From Hemileia vastatrix (taxonomy: Eukaryota > Basidiomycota > Pucciniomycetes > Pucciniales > Zaghouaniaceae), in assembly GCA_030280995.1 (NCBI GenBank), contig JASXTE010000012.1, positions 9,652,001 to 9,716,000 of the forward strand: a stretch of 64,000 nucleotides of DNA, given 5' to 3'. Of this stretch, positions 37,035 through 47,718 are shown piece after piece. The notes under the pieces were generated by a model, which had not been told where the DNA came from, made no database searches, and saw only the letters and a program-made list of their open reading frames with translations. Numbering within the stretch: position 1 is the first letter of the stretch; every line of letters begins with the position of its first letter. The position numbers were made by a program, and so were the translations under genes.

Positions 37035-40000
37035 CTATGATTTTTTCTTTTTATATTTCTTTAGTAGAGTAGAAAGATAAGATATTTCCTTCCCAGGTAT
37101 CCAAGAATCATATTCTGAAGATTTATTCTTGAATCTCAATAAGTATTCTGTACCCTTTTGGGCAGTAACTATTCTGTCATTTAGAATTTTATCAATTTTG
37201 GCTGTCTCAGTGATTTCATTAGGGGTCTTTTTTGGTCTTCCCCTCCTTTTGGGAAATAAATCACTATTGGATGTATAAGGCTTTAAGAGAGATATTGGAA
37301 AAACAGGATGTTTTCTGTCATATGGAGAATACAAAATAACTTCAACTGCATTATCCCCAACCATTCCTCTTACAGCAAAAGGACCAACAAATGGGTCTTT
37401 CAATTTGTTATAACCTTGTAGATTGAAGTGGACTGTAGAAATCAACACCTCATCACCCTTCTTAAAAGAGTATTCTTTATGGGATTTGTCCCATCTCTTC
37501 TTCTCATATTCAAATTATTTTTCAATACATTTTTGAGCATGACTTCTGCAAAGTTGTTGCATTTGAAGAAAAGATTTTACACCAGGATGTAAATTCAATT
37601 TAGGTATTTTATTATTGAGAATTTGGGCTGGAGTATTTAGAACATATCCAAGCCAGAGTTCAAAAGGCTTTCTTTGAGTAACAGAATGAACAGTGCTTTT
37701 ATAAGAAAATTCCAACCCAGGCAGTAAGGTAACCCAATCATGAGTGAATCTGTCATTGTCTTTATACTCAAGGCCAAAAGCACAGTACCTTCTTATCATT
37801 TCTTCTAGAGTCTGAATCATTCTTTTAGCTAATCCATCAGTCTGAGGGTGATGGGCAGTAGATAGTTTCAGATCACAACCACAAACATCCATCAGAGACA
37901 TCCAAAATTCAGAAGTAAATTTAGGGTCTCTGTCAGAGATTATGGCTCTATGAAAACCAGCAGTATTAAAAATATGAGCCCACCATAAGAAAGCTAATTC
38001 CTTAGTGGAAAAATCCTTGTGAGTAGGGATAAATGTACACATTTTGGTGAATCTGTCCACAATAACCCAGCAAGAGTTATAACTGTCTTTTCCAGCAATA
38101 GGTAATCCTGTTACGAAATCCATGTTTATTATCTGCCATGGTGCATCAGGATGTTCAATATGTTGCATTCATCCAGCTCTCTTACCAGTCAATCTTTTTG
38201 ATTTTTGGCAGGAATCACAATATTCAACATATAATTTGATGTCTTCATACATATTAACCCTCCAAGCAGTGTTTTTAATTCTGATCATTGTTTTTTCAAC
38301 ATCAAAATGTCCAGCTAATATGTCATCATGACAAATTTTCAAGATGATTTCTTTCATAGAAGGAGGAATAACAATGACATTACTCAACTTTCTTCTATAA
38401 TATAGATATCCTTCATCAATTGAAAATTTACCTTTCTCCAAAGCCTTTTGGTACTTTGGTGGGAGGGTTTTAATTAATGCTTGTATTGAAGCATTTTTTT
38501 CTTCCATTTAATATGGTGCATAACTTTTTTAAGTCAGTGTCCTTATCATATGAATCCAGAATAAGCTGTAATAGCTCTTCCTCCATATCAACCACATATA
38601 TCCCATGAATATGAATGATTTCATCCTAAGGATCATAAGCAGGATTAGAGTCATTATTTGGTAAAGGTAACCTTGATGACATATCCACATTTGAGTGAAC
38701 AATACCAGCCCTATGAATAATTGTCATTCTCCCTCTGTATTCTTGAACAGCCAGCTGCCATCTGAACATATGTCTGTTAGGTGTCTTCAACTTTAAAAGG
38801 TATTTAACTGCACTGAAGTCAGTGACAAGTTCAAATTTCTGGTCATCTAGGTAATAATGTAACTTTTCTAGAGCCCACACTACAGCTAAGCATTCCAATT
38901 GAGTAGCACCATATTTCAATTCACTATTTCTCAAGGTTCTTGAAATATAACAAATTACTACTTCTGATACTTTATCATTCATCACTTGTTTTTGATGGAG
39001 GGCAGCACCCAGACCAATAAAGCTGGCATCAGTATATAAAACAAATGGCTGATTAAAGTCAGGTAAGGCAAGAATAGGTGCTGACATAAAACAGTGTTTC
39101 ATAGTGTCAAAGGCTCTTTGTCTTTCACTATTCCAGACAAAAGCAACATCCTTTCTAGTTAATTGGGTAAGTGGTAAAGCTATGACTTGGTAATTTTTAA
39201 TATACTGTCTATAGTATCCACACATTCCCAAAAAACTCTGTAGCTCTCTAACTGTATTAGGAGCCTTCACCAGTTGTATGGCTGCCACTTTGCTTTGGTT
39301 AACAGATATCTGTAAGCCTGAAACAACATGACCAAGAACTTTCAAAGAATGGAAACCAAATTTACATTTCTTCAAAGCAAGTGTCATATTTATTTCATCC
39401 ATTTTTTGGAACACTTTACACAGGTGGTTGAGATGGTCCTCAAATGTTTGTGAGAATATAATGATATCATCAATATGAACCATCAGCCATCCTTCAATTA
39501 TTTCCTGATGGAAGGTGTTATTCATGACTTTTTGAAAAACTGAAGGGGTATTTTTAGGGCCCAATGGCATCCTAACATACTTATAAATACCCATATGAGT
39601 AGAAATCATCAGAAAGTTTTGAGAATTTTTCTCAACAGTTATCTGGTGATATCCCTTATTACCATCCAAACAGCTGATATATTTAGCACCCTGTAAGGTA
39701 GCATGTATAGAGCTAATTCTAGGCAAAGGATATATATCATCAACATTATAAGTATTTAGTGCTCTATAATCACCACATAACCTGGCTTTATCTTTCTCAT
39801 AATAAATTTGGACAGGTGAGATAACACAATATTTAGGTGTTACAGCTACCTTTTCAATAATATTCATTTTTAAAAGGGTAGAGATATTGTCTTCAATATC
39901 TTTTCTCTTTGTGGGAGAAGAAGGATAAGGCTTCTTCTTTAAACTAGTGGAATATCAGTTAATGGAAAAGACAATGAAAGTTTCATTTCTTCTTTAACTA

Positions 40001-42321
40001 ATCCCAGTTCATGTGACCTATGAGCAAAGGCCATAGGAAAAGACTTTATCAAGTTAATGATGGAATCTTTATCCTCACCAGAAAGCTGTTCTCCAAAAGA
40101 GGCATTGTCAATTTCAGACATAAGGGCATGCATTTCTTTTGTAGATCTTCCTATATATTGAACCACAGAATTACATGTGTTCAATTCTGGTTTTAATAAT
40201 TTTTTGGGGGAGGAAAACTTAAATTTTCTCTTCCCATTTATCCCCATTGTGAAACATTGGTTTGAAGGATCTCATTGAAAGTATTAATGAAAGAAGAGGG
40301 TTCTCTGGAGAACTCAGTCCTAGACACTATCAAGTCTCTCAGAGACATTGGTAATTTATAAAGGATCCTGTCCTTCCATAACTCAAACTCCATATTTGGG
40401 TCCATTGCCCTCAAGATTTTTACAAGTTTCATTAAGAAATCAATAATTTTATCAGTAGAAGAGCTATATCTAGTTTCCTCATACTGCCTTTGTTGAGCCA
40501 TTCTGAACTTGGAGCCACCAAATTGTGCTTTAATCAATTTTTTCAAATCTTCACATGAGTAGTCATTTCTGTCCAGGAGAACAGATTCATACCACATTAG
40601 GGCAACATTAGTAAACAAAGAAATTAACTTAGATTCAATTTCCTCATCTGGGAGTTTGTAAGAATTATTTAAGTTATTAATTCTGCAAATAAATTGCTGC
40701 CAATCAGAAGAAGAATCACCATCAAATGTTAGGTACTGGTCAAGTTTTGGCCAATTCATTTGATTTGAAGTAGTCTCTTTAGAACTAGCTTGTTTCTGGG
40801 TAACGAGAAGCTGTAACTTCTCTAGTTGTGCAGTAATCTCATTGTTTAATCCCTCTGTTGAAGATCCTGGTGCATCATCAATTTTTAATGGAAACTCAGT
40901 AGTATCAATAGGCATTTCTAAATCTAATTTTACTTTAGATGAACTAGAAACAGGTAAACTTGAAGCATCCTGTACCCTATGTTCCTTCAAGGAAGTTTCA
41001 GAATATTTTTGATCATTAAACAAAGAATTCAATTTTTCTTCAATGGTTGTTAGTCTGGTTTTCACTTTTGGAAGACTAGATAAACTCTCATTGACTGTTG
41101 CAAAAGATAACTGGGTTTTATTTTGAAAAGATAAATAATGATCACTTAATCTTTTCAGGTTTATCTTATTTTCCTCTAGCTCCAGGAAACAGGTAGATAC
41201 AGTATCTTTCAGTCTAGACAAATCATTTTTGATATTTTTCCGTAAAACAACTCTCTTTTCATGGGTTGCTTTGTAATGAAACAAATCATCAGAAACTCTC
41301 TTTAACTCACTCCTCAATGCTTGATAACCCTGTTCAGTCAACAAACAATTATATTTCTGAGTCAATTGCATGTTGTTTATGATATTATTTTGTTTAGCAA
41401 TAATATCTCTCAAATATTCATCATTGATGTTAGCTACATCTGGAGTGTTTCTCGGTAAGAAACAGAGTAACTTTCCAGATTTTCATAAAACTCAGGCTCC
41501 AGTGTTTCATCAACAATAGCAATATCAGGATTTATCATTGAAGTAGCAATTAGAACTAAAGGATTAGATACATTTGAAATTTGAGTAATTTGTCTACTGT
41601 TCTCAGCCTCTACAGGTCTCACAGTCTCATCTCCTCTTCCAGAATTACCTGAGGGAACTGAATTAGTTACAAGAAATGGTACTTGTGAATCAATAGAGGG
41701 GCTTACCAAGGTTTTCTGGGCAAGATCATATTGTTTTTTCATATTCTTCCTCCTTGATAGGGGTAAGGAGGTGTGGGGTTGAATTTGCTGTTGGGTCTTG
41801 ATGGACCTGCTTGGGGCAATTGAGTCTGTTGATTTCAAGACAGGTAATCCCATTTGGCGTTTAGCCAATCCCATTACCACTTGGATACTTCCACTTTCTC
41901 TGGCTGCTGGGGAGCCAATCGATGAAGATCCTTGGGGGGAGAAGGTTTCCTCTTCTCTTAAAGAAAAGCATCTATTTTTCTTACCTTTTCCTCTAGAGCA
42001 TCTACTCTTGACCTCAATCTCAAGTTTTCTGTCCTTAATTCCTTTATGTGTGTTGACAGGTTCTTTACTTGTTGAGGTAGTGGCATCTTTTTTATCTTGA
42101 AGCCTTTTGGAAGTTCTTCTGGGGGGTTTATTACAGGTTTCTGTTCCTGAGTTGTTTCTACCAGAATTTCCACTTCCTCCATTTCTACATCCTGATTGGT
42201 GAATTAATTGATTAATTTGAGGTAATTTACTAGTTAAATGAGAACTCACAGAAGTAGCCTCATCATAATCAATTAAATCCAATTCCTCTTCACGTGCAGC
42301 AGAGACACCTTGATCAGTCAT
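37035..42321 (-). pseudogene. Gag-pol of locus I-c, frameshifted and deleted
   Basis: ATG 42321 opens a 295-codon gag N-terminus. A frameshift near 41440 leads to the capsid part (41413-40238). Compared with copy I-a, about 747 bp are missing between the capsid C-terminus and the start of RT, with ATC shared at the breakpoint near 40271. The loss removes the zinc-knuckle motif and the protease. After that RT/RNase H (39867-38626, VHIDDI), integrase (38507-37515) and the chromodomain-like end (37448-37035) are largely readable. Intron 1 is intact at 42192-42249 (GTGAGT...CAG). In the alternate frame several stops are seen, one splitting KW-WDW. The copy could not act autonomously. Confidence 0.9.
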
Positions 42322-43119
42322 TTCTAAATTTTACTGAAATGAGAGAGGGAGAAAATAAGATGAATTAGTTTGTATTTTTACTTTTATTTAAAAGAAAAAT
42401 AATAAAAAAAATTCAGGATAAAATCAACTAAAATAATAATCAATTTATTAATTCAAATTAATTTAAAACCAGGATATAATAATCAACTGAAGAATTAAAA
42501 TTAAATTTCTTATTAACAATTTTATGATAATTATTATCAGGATTCTAAATCAACTGTGAATTTAATAATTAACCAGGACTAATTGTCAACTGAAATATTA
42601 AATATGAACTTTTTAAAAAAAAAATTATTGTCAGGACAATTTGTCAACTGGAACAAATAAAATTTAAATATATCAGGACAAGAGTCAACTGAAAATTATA
42701 AAAAACATTTTAATATATAATTTATTACCTCTAGGACTAAGAACAAAATTTCTCTATCTTTGTCAACTAGGAAAAATAAAATAATAATAAAAAATTTGAT
42801 TCCAATTTACTAGACACCTCCCCCTGTTAAATGAGCAAATTAATTCCACTTACAGAGTTCTGAGAAAAAGGAAATACATAGAATATGGAGAGTGCAAAGT
42901 GACCCACAAATAGTAATCAATAATTACCACAAAATATATAACTATTAGATAGTATATAAGCTTAAATTTTGGAGCACTGTTTGACTCCCGTTTGCAGCAA
43001 AAAAAAAAGTCATGTGACGTATGATGTTTGTCCTTTTCGGTACCTTGATGGCAATGGTCCCTTGGTCTCCGGTCCTCAAAATAACGATGTGCCGTCAAAA
43101 ATTCGGGAAGGCCTCCAAT

Positions 43120-43552
43120 TGTCAAGGTTGACTTTAATGTCTAGAAGAATTTTGAGGTATTCCAGGGATGGCAACAATGGATTCAAGGGACTCGAAATAA
43201 TGTACGTATTTCTCTTATAGATTTAAGATTTATTACTCAATAACTAGAGGTAATAATTTTTATTATTATTATGATTATTGATTCAGAACTACCAGATGTA
43301 AGTACTAAGCCAGCAATAAATAGTAATAATAGTTTGTAAAAATTGTAAGTAAAAAAGGAATGTCTTGAAAGTACAAAAAGAGAGGGCCTTTATAGGCAAA
43401 GATGTGAGAAATAAAATATGGAGTTAACACCACCTAATACAAGGGTGTGAGAAAAAAGAAGCTAAATAAGGAGTGTATATGAAATAATAAGAGTTATACT
43501 AAATAGTGTGTAAATAAAAAATATTATTTTATTTGAAATAAAAATCTGAAAC
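43120..43552 (-). repeat. LTR3 of locus I-c, first part
   Basis: TGTCAAGGTTGAC... to ...AATCTGAAAC, where copy II-b interrupts it. It continues at 53178. The undisturbed version is visible in LTR1 and LTR2 (AATCTGAAACCCTTGG). Confidence 0.92.
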
Positions 43553-45051
43553 TTTCAGCCTGTATATCCCCAGGACTGAGTAAAAAGTGCTTATAAGTTA
43601 TGTTAAACACATGAACTATACATGGGAACAATAAATGAGAGTACACAAACAGTATACATAAGTAAAATTATGATAATACACAAAAAAATGCCATTATAAC
43701 ACCTTATATACACGCATATATCCACCTTTTATAGGTCTTATGTACTTAATATTAAGTTGGAATATGTTAGGGTAATCTTAAGAGCCTTAAGTATAAGGCT
43801 ACATAAATTTTAAGTACACTTAAAGCTGTTATATTCATTGTTTTACGCAAAAAACAAGAAATGCGCTTTATTTCACTTAAAAGTTGACTATATGCGCTAT
43901 AAAATTGAGAATATCAAAAATTCGCTTTGACAGATCAATTGGGCTCATTTAGGACTATTGATTTGGCTATTTAAATGCATAAAAATAACACTTTTCAAAT
44001 TTGGTGTTTTTTATGCCAGAAATGGTTTCTGTGTACTGGCTACATACTGCCTGTTTTTTTCCCGTGTGAATAGCTTCATTTTTAGCAAAGTTAGCTTTTT
44101 CACACTATAATTACCCCACATTCTACGCCCACTGTGGGGAAACACACTAAAATAGGCAACAGGCGCTTATTTAGTGTCCTAGCTTAATTAATAATGCATT
44201 GACCTTGTTTATATGCACTAATTTCATTAATAACCTCACTCTTGTCACCTTATTTCATCACCACGCTTAAATTCACCTAATTTTAGTCAAGGATTTACCT
44301 GTGCAAGTGCCTGCCAAGGACTGCATGTAGTTACCCCACATCTCACGCTCTTCTTTAAGCTTTTGGGTGGTTTCTCAGTCAATTTTGGTTATTTTTGGAT
44401 GGGAATTTCACGTAGTATAATGTCAGGATTAGCCCCTCCATTTCTACTGTAGATCCCCTTATTATTAAGCTATAATTAACCTTAAAAAGTCTCCTTTAGC
44501 CTTTTATATCATTGTTTTCCACGCATATACTCTCTTTTTGTCTTTTCTTTAATTTTGATGGATCTCCCTTATTATTAATAGGATTTTAGTGGTTGTTGCT
44601 TGTCTAATTATGTTATGGGTCACTAGGGGCGTTGATGAAGACGTCTATTACTTGTTTGAGGCGTCATTAACATTGTATTGGATGGTACATCAAGGGATTT
44701 ATTGAGGAACTTAGTGTGTATAAAAGGAGGAGGTTTTGGGTCTTGTTTTCTTCATTCTTTATCATTACCATTTTTACCATATAACCAAACCAATTACAAT
44801 ACAATTCAATTAGTATTTTTATAAGACTTTTGAGTAGTATCTGAATTATTATAATCTATTTTTCTACCAACTAAAAAGATTGTAAGCCATATATAAAACT
44901 AGTGAGAATTATATTACTGAGACCTTTATTCTGAATTATATTTTATTATTTGTTGGATTTATACTACAGTATTCATATAGGACCATTTAAATCTTCTAGA
45001 AAAAGACTTTTTAAGCTATTTCACGTCCTTGTACTTGATTTTAGCCTGACA
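43553..45051 (+). repeat. 5' LTR of copy II-b
   Basis: The LTR is 1,499 bp, starting TTTCAGCCTGTATATCC and ending AGCCTGACA. The first bases are TT, not the usual TG, in both LTRs. A TATAAAAGG box is at 44719. Confidence 0.93.
44719..44727 (+). promoter_or_regulatory. TATA box of copy II-b 5' LTR
   Basis: TATAAAAGG, preceded by TTAGTGTG and followed by GAGGAGG. The likely transcription start is 25-40 bp downstream in the pyrimidine-rich TTTTCTTCATTC. The 3' LTR has the same box at 52840. Confidence 0.65.
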
Positions 45052-45053
45052 AT

Positions 45054-45072
45054 TGGGGGCCTTTCCTCAAAA
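45054..45072 (+). other. Putative primer-binding site of copy II-b
   Basis: AT separates the LTR end CTGACA from TGGGGGCCTTTCC. The same TGGGGnCCTTTCC occurs in copy II-a and resembles TGGGATCCTTTCC in family I. The tRNA was not identified. Confidence 0.5.
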
Positions 45073-45639
45073 ATTCTGTTATAATCCAGTAAGTAAAAAT
45101 TTCAAAATAAGGTGCACGTAAATAATATCCCTATAGAAATATTTGGATAATTACAACAGGTTGGGGTAACTTATATAGTAATTTCAGAAAAAGAAGTTCT
45201 GTTATATAATAAAATTGTGATATTGAATCAACAATTTTACCACTAATTTAACATAAAATTGTTATTAGTGGGAATCTGTCAATAGACCAATTAAATTTGT
45301 GATCTTTGCAGATAATAAACCAATTAAACTCATTAATTGTTTTCTTTTAACAGGACTCTTAATCTTTTCTTTTTATTGGTTTGTAATATTCATTAAATAT
45401 TTAGAGAAAATCTTACTGACAGTTGTTTTCTTTTAAATATAAAAACACGGCTACATATTGTAGACCAGTTAAATCAAGTGACCACATAAAAAGCATATTT
45501 GACTTTTGGCACTTAAAGATTCACTTCATACCAATAAGTAAGCAATAAAATTGTCTTCAGTGGTATTGATAAATACTGATAAAACTCCTTTTTGAAGTTT
45601 TCATATCTAAACTTTCTATTCTTTAAATTCCACGTGAAA

Positions 45640-46235
45640 ATGTCTGACAACAATGATATTGTAAGTAATAAGGCAAAACCTTATAACTTAAGACCTAGAG
45701 CTGAAAGACCTGTTACAGGACATTCAAATGGAGGGCCAGGACTCTCCCATAATCAACAACACTCCACCAATGTTTCTGGAGGAAAGGGAAAAGCTTTTAA
45801 AGCAGGTTTCAATAAAGAAGTCAAAAAATACATTACAAGAACAAGTTCACTCCCTATCCACCCTACTGAACACCCTGAAAATAAGAGTCAACAACATAGT
45901 GGACCAGATCAACAATCTGGAAAAGAGAGCAGCTCAAGGTTTCATAGAAGTCAACCAAGCTCTAGTGGACATAAAGACTCAACCACCAACAGTGGCACCC
46001 AACAATTCCATAGCAACACCTCCAGCCCAAGAGGAGGACCAAAAAATTACAGTAAGCAAATGGAAATGGGATTGGTACGCCCAAAATTACAACAATCCTC
46101 CTCAACAAGGATCCAGCAGTCACCCTTACAGGGGAAAGCCAAGGAGAGGCAGGGGAAATGGGGTAAGACCTTGGTGAGTCATCCAACTTCTTATGATCAA
46201 TTGCATAAACCTAACAATGAATTACTTATAGGTAA
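45640..46235 (+). CDS. Predicted spliced accessory protein overlapping gag, copy II-b
   Basis: Proposed exons: 45640-45660, 45719-46173, 46232-46235. Intron 1 (58 nt) shifts reading +1 into an ORF open to 46177. The product, about 159 aa, has a basic leucine-rich coiled coil (LLKQVSIKKSKNTLQEQ), a P/T-rich linker, SKWKWDWYAQN, and an Arg-rich tail PYRGKPRRGRGNG ending RPW. It aligns with the alternate-frame protein of family I across the coiled coil and in the KWxWDW and PYxGxxRR motifs, while the gag frame over the same DNA is low-complexity and poorly alignable. Unknown family. RNA binding through the basic tail is a guess. Confidence 0.66.
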
Positions 46236-47718
46236 TGAGATTGATAAGGAAATATTGGATATAATTGATAATGATTTAAAGGATTATTCATTTGAAAAAA
46301 ATATGTTAAACTTGTCTTTGCACAAAGACAATGTAGATAGTTTTATTGATCACCAGGATAATGCTATTAATATTAAATTGGAATCAAATGATGAGTCTTC
46401 TGAGTTGGACACAGAAAAAATAGAATATATTTTAAAAGAAAATCCAATGGAATCAAAGATAATAAGTAAATTATTATTGAGAATTGAAAAATTGGAAGAG
46501 TTCTCAAAAGAGTCAAACAATAATACAGAAAAGGTATTATTAAAGCTAACACAATCATTGAGTGCAACAGCCAATAGACTAAAAATTATTGAAAATTCAA
46601 ATAATGAATTAATCAATGAGAATAAGGGCTTAAAATCTGAGATTAGAAATTTAGAAAATAAATTAGAACACTCTCAGAATATTATGGCTACCATTGAGGG
46701 ACATGTTAAATTATCTTTTTCAAATGTAAATGACACCTTAACTCATGTACCAGTAATACAGGATAGGTTACAAAGAGTGGAAATAGAAGTAGCAAACATG
46801 TTGAAAAATACTGAAAGAATAAAAGATAAAACTTCTTATGTAGCAAGAGTACCTGTTTTTATGAAACATGCAAATGAAACACCAATGATGGACCATGAAC
46901 ATAGTATCATGGGCTCTGAGAATAATAAGTCAGTAAAAGATGAAATACATGATCATCTTTCTAAAGTAAGTGAATTACTCAATATTCCTCAGGTTAGGGA
47001 AGCAAAAACTAGCCAAAAGAACTGGCCTAAGTTAGATCAGTACCCATCTTTTGACGGAGATTCAAAATCTGATTGGCAGCAATTCATACAAAGAATTGAT
47101 AACTTAAAATTTTCATACAAATTACCTGATGAAGAAATTACTTCAAAGTTAATATCTTTATTTACAGATGTGGCCTTATTATGGTTTGAATCTGTATTGA
47201 GTGAGGGAATTCATTACTCCTGGAAGGAATGGAAAGCACTAATTGAAAGGCAATTTGGAGGTCCAAAATTTAGAATCACTCAACAAAGATTGTATGAAAA
47301 GGCCAGATATAATCCAAATGCTGGGGATAAACCTATGGTATTTTTAATGAATTTAATAAAAATCATGAAAGCCATGGATCCAAAAATGGATTATGAAGAG
47401 TGGAAAGAAAAGATAATATACAAGTTACCTATATCAGTTAGAGACATTATTGTAGCTAGAACTGAAACCATCAGAGATACCTCTGGGTTCATTAATATAT
47501 GTAATGAAATATTATTAAACCACAAATATGAAACAAAGTATATTAATTACAGACAAAGTGTTGACGTGGTAAAACCTACTACAAGTAAATTACCAGTGGA
47601 GAAGAAAAAACCTTCAGCTCCCCTTGTCCCTAAAAGACAAGAGAAAAACACTTGTTATAAATGTAATGAACCTTGGGTTAAGGGTCACACGTGTAAGAAG
47701 AGAATAAATGTTATTTAA
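45640..47718 (+). CDS. Gag of copy II-b
   Basis: The start ATG is 45640 (MSDNNDIVSNK); the frame is also open upstream to 45592 but without ATG there. Ser/Gln/Gly-rich N-terminus; long coiled coil about residues 210-390; capsid-like domain (NWPKLDQYPSFDGD, about residue 465); zinc-knuckle-like CYKC...GHTC near the end. The first TAA at 47716 lies in frame with pol. Copy II-a has a sense codon (AAA) there, so I read it as a mutation rather than a programmed stop. The first 7 codons are shared with the spliced product. Confidence 0.88.
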   Translation: MSDNNDIVSNKAKPYNLRPRAERPVTGHSNGGPGLSHNQQHSTNVSGGKGKAFKAGFNKEVKKYITRTSSLPIHPTEHPENKSQQHSGPDQQSGKESSSRFHRSQPSSSGHKDSTTNSGTQQFHSNTSSPRGGPKNYSKQMEMGLVRPKLQQSSSTRIQQSPLQGKAKERQGKWGKTLVSHPTSYDQLHKPNNELLIGNEIDKEILDIIDNDLKDYSFEKNMLNLSLHKDNVDSFIDHQDNAINIKLESNDESSELDTEKIEYILKENPMESKIISKLLLRIEKLEEFSKESNNNTEKVLLKLTQSLSATANRLKIIENSNNELINENKGLKSEIRNLENKLEHSQNIMATIEGHVKLSFSNVNDTLTHVPVIQDRLQRVEIEVANMLKNTERIKDKTSYVARVPVFMKHANETPMMDHEHSIMGSENNKSVKDEIHDHLSKVSELLNIPQVREAKTSQKNWPKLDQYPSFDGDSKSDWQQFIQRIDNLKFSYKLPDEEITSKLISLFTDVALLWFESVLSEGIHYSWKEWKALIERQFGGPKFRITQQRLYEKARYNPNAGDKPMVFLMNLIKIMKAMDPKMDYEEWKEKIIYKLPISVRDIIVARTETIRDTSGFINICNEILLNHKYETKYINYRQSVDVVKPTTSKLPVEKKKPSAPLVPKRQEKNTCYKCNEPWVKGHTCKKRINVI
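45661..45718 (+). other. Putative 58-nt intron 1 in copy II-b
   Basis: GTAAGT donor after codon 7 (phase 0), a TATAAC branch-like site, and acceptor TGTTACAG. The sequence is unlike that of family I, yet position, phase and length are identical. Confidence 0.7.
46174..46231 (+). other. Putative 58-nt intron 2 in copy II-b
   Basis: GTGAGT donor overlapping the alternate-frame stop (TGG TGA), CTAAC branch-like site, and acceptor CTTATAG followed by GTAATG. Spliced or not, the alternate protein ends in Trp. Confidence 0.6.

Noticed and set aside
40000..42321. RIP-like C-to-T mutation of locus I-c
   Set aside because: Several alternate-frame stops fit C-to-T changes, but the gag frame is mostly open and no consistent dinucleotide context was evident by eye. 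Ordinary decay suffices without a proper count.
45052..45080. Self-priming of the Tf1 type instead of tRNA priming
   Set aside because: I looked for the complement of TGGGGGCCTTTCC near the predicted RNA 5' end downstream of the TATA box and found none. tRNA priming remains more likely although the tRNA is unidentified.
46140..46180. Joining the overprinted frame back to gag by the second intron
   Set aside because: Splicing at the conserved sites gives TGG TAA in every copy, so the spliced frame terminates and does not re-enter gag.
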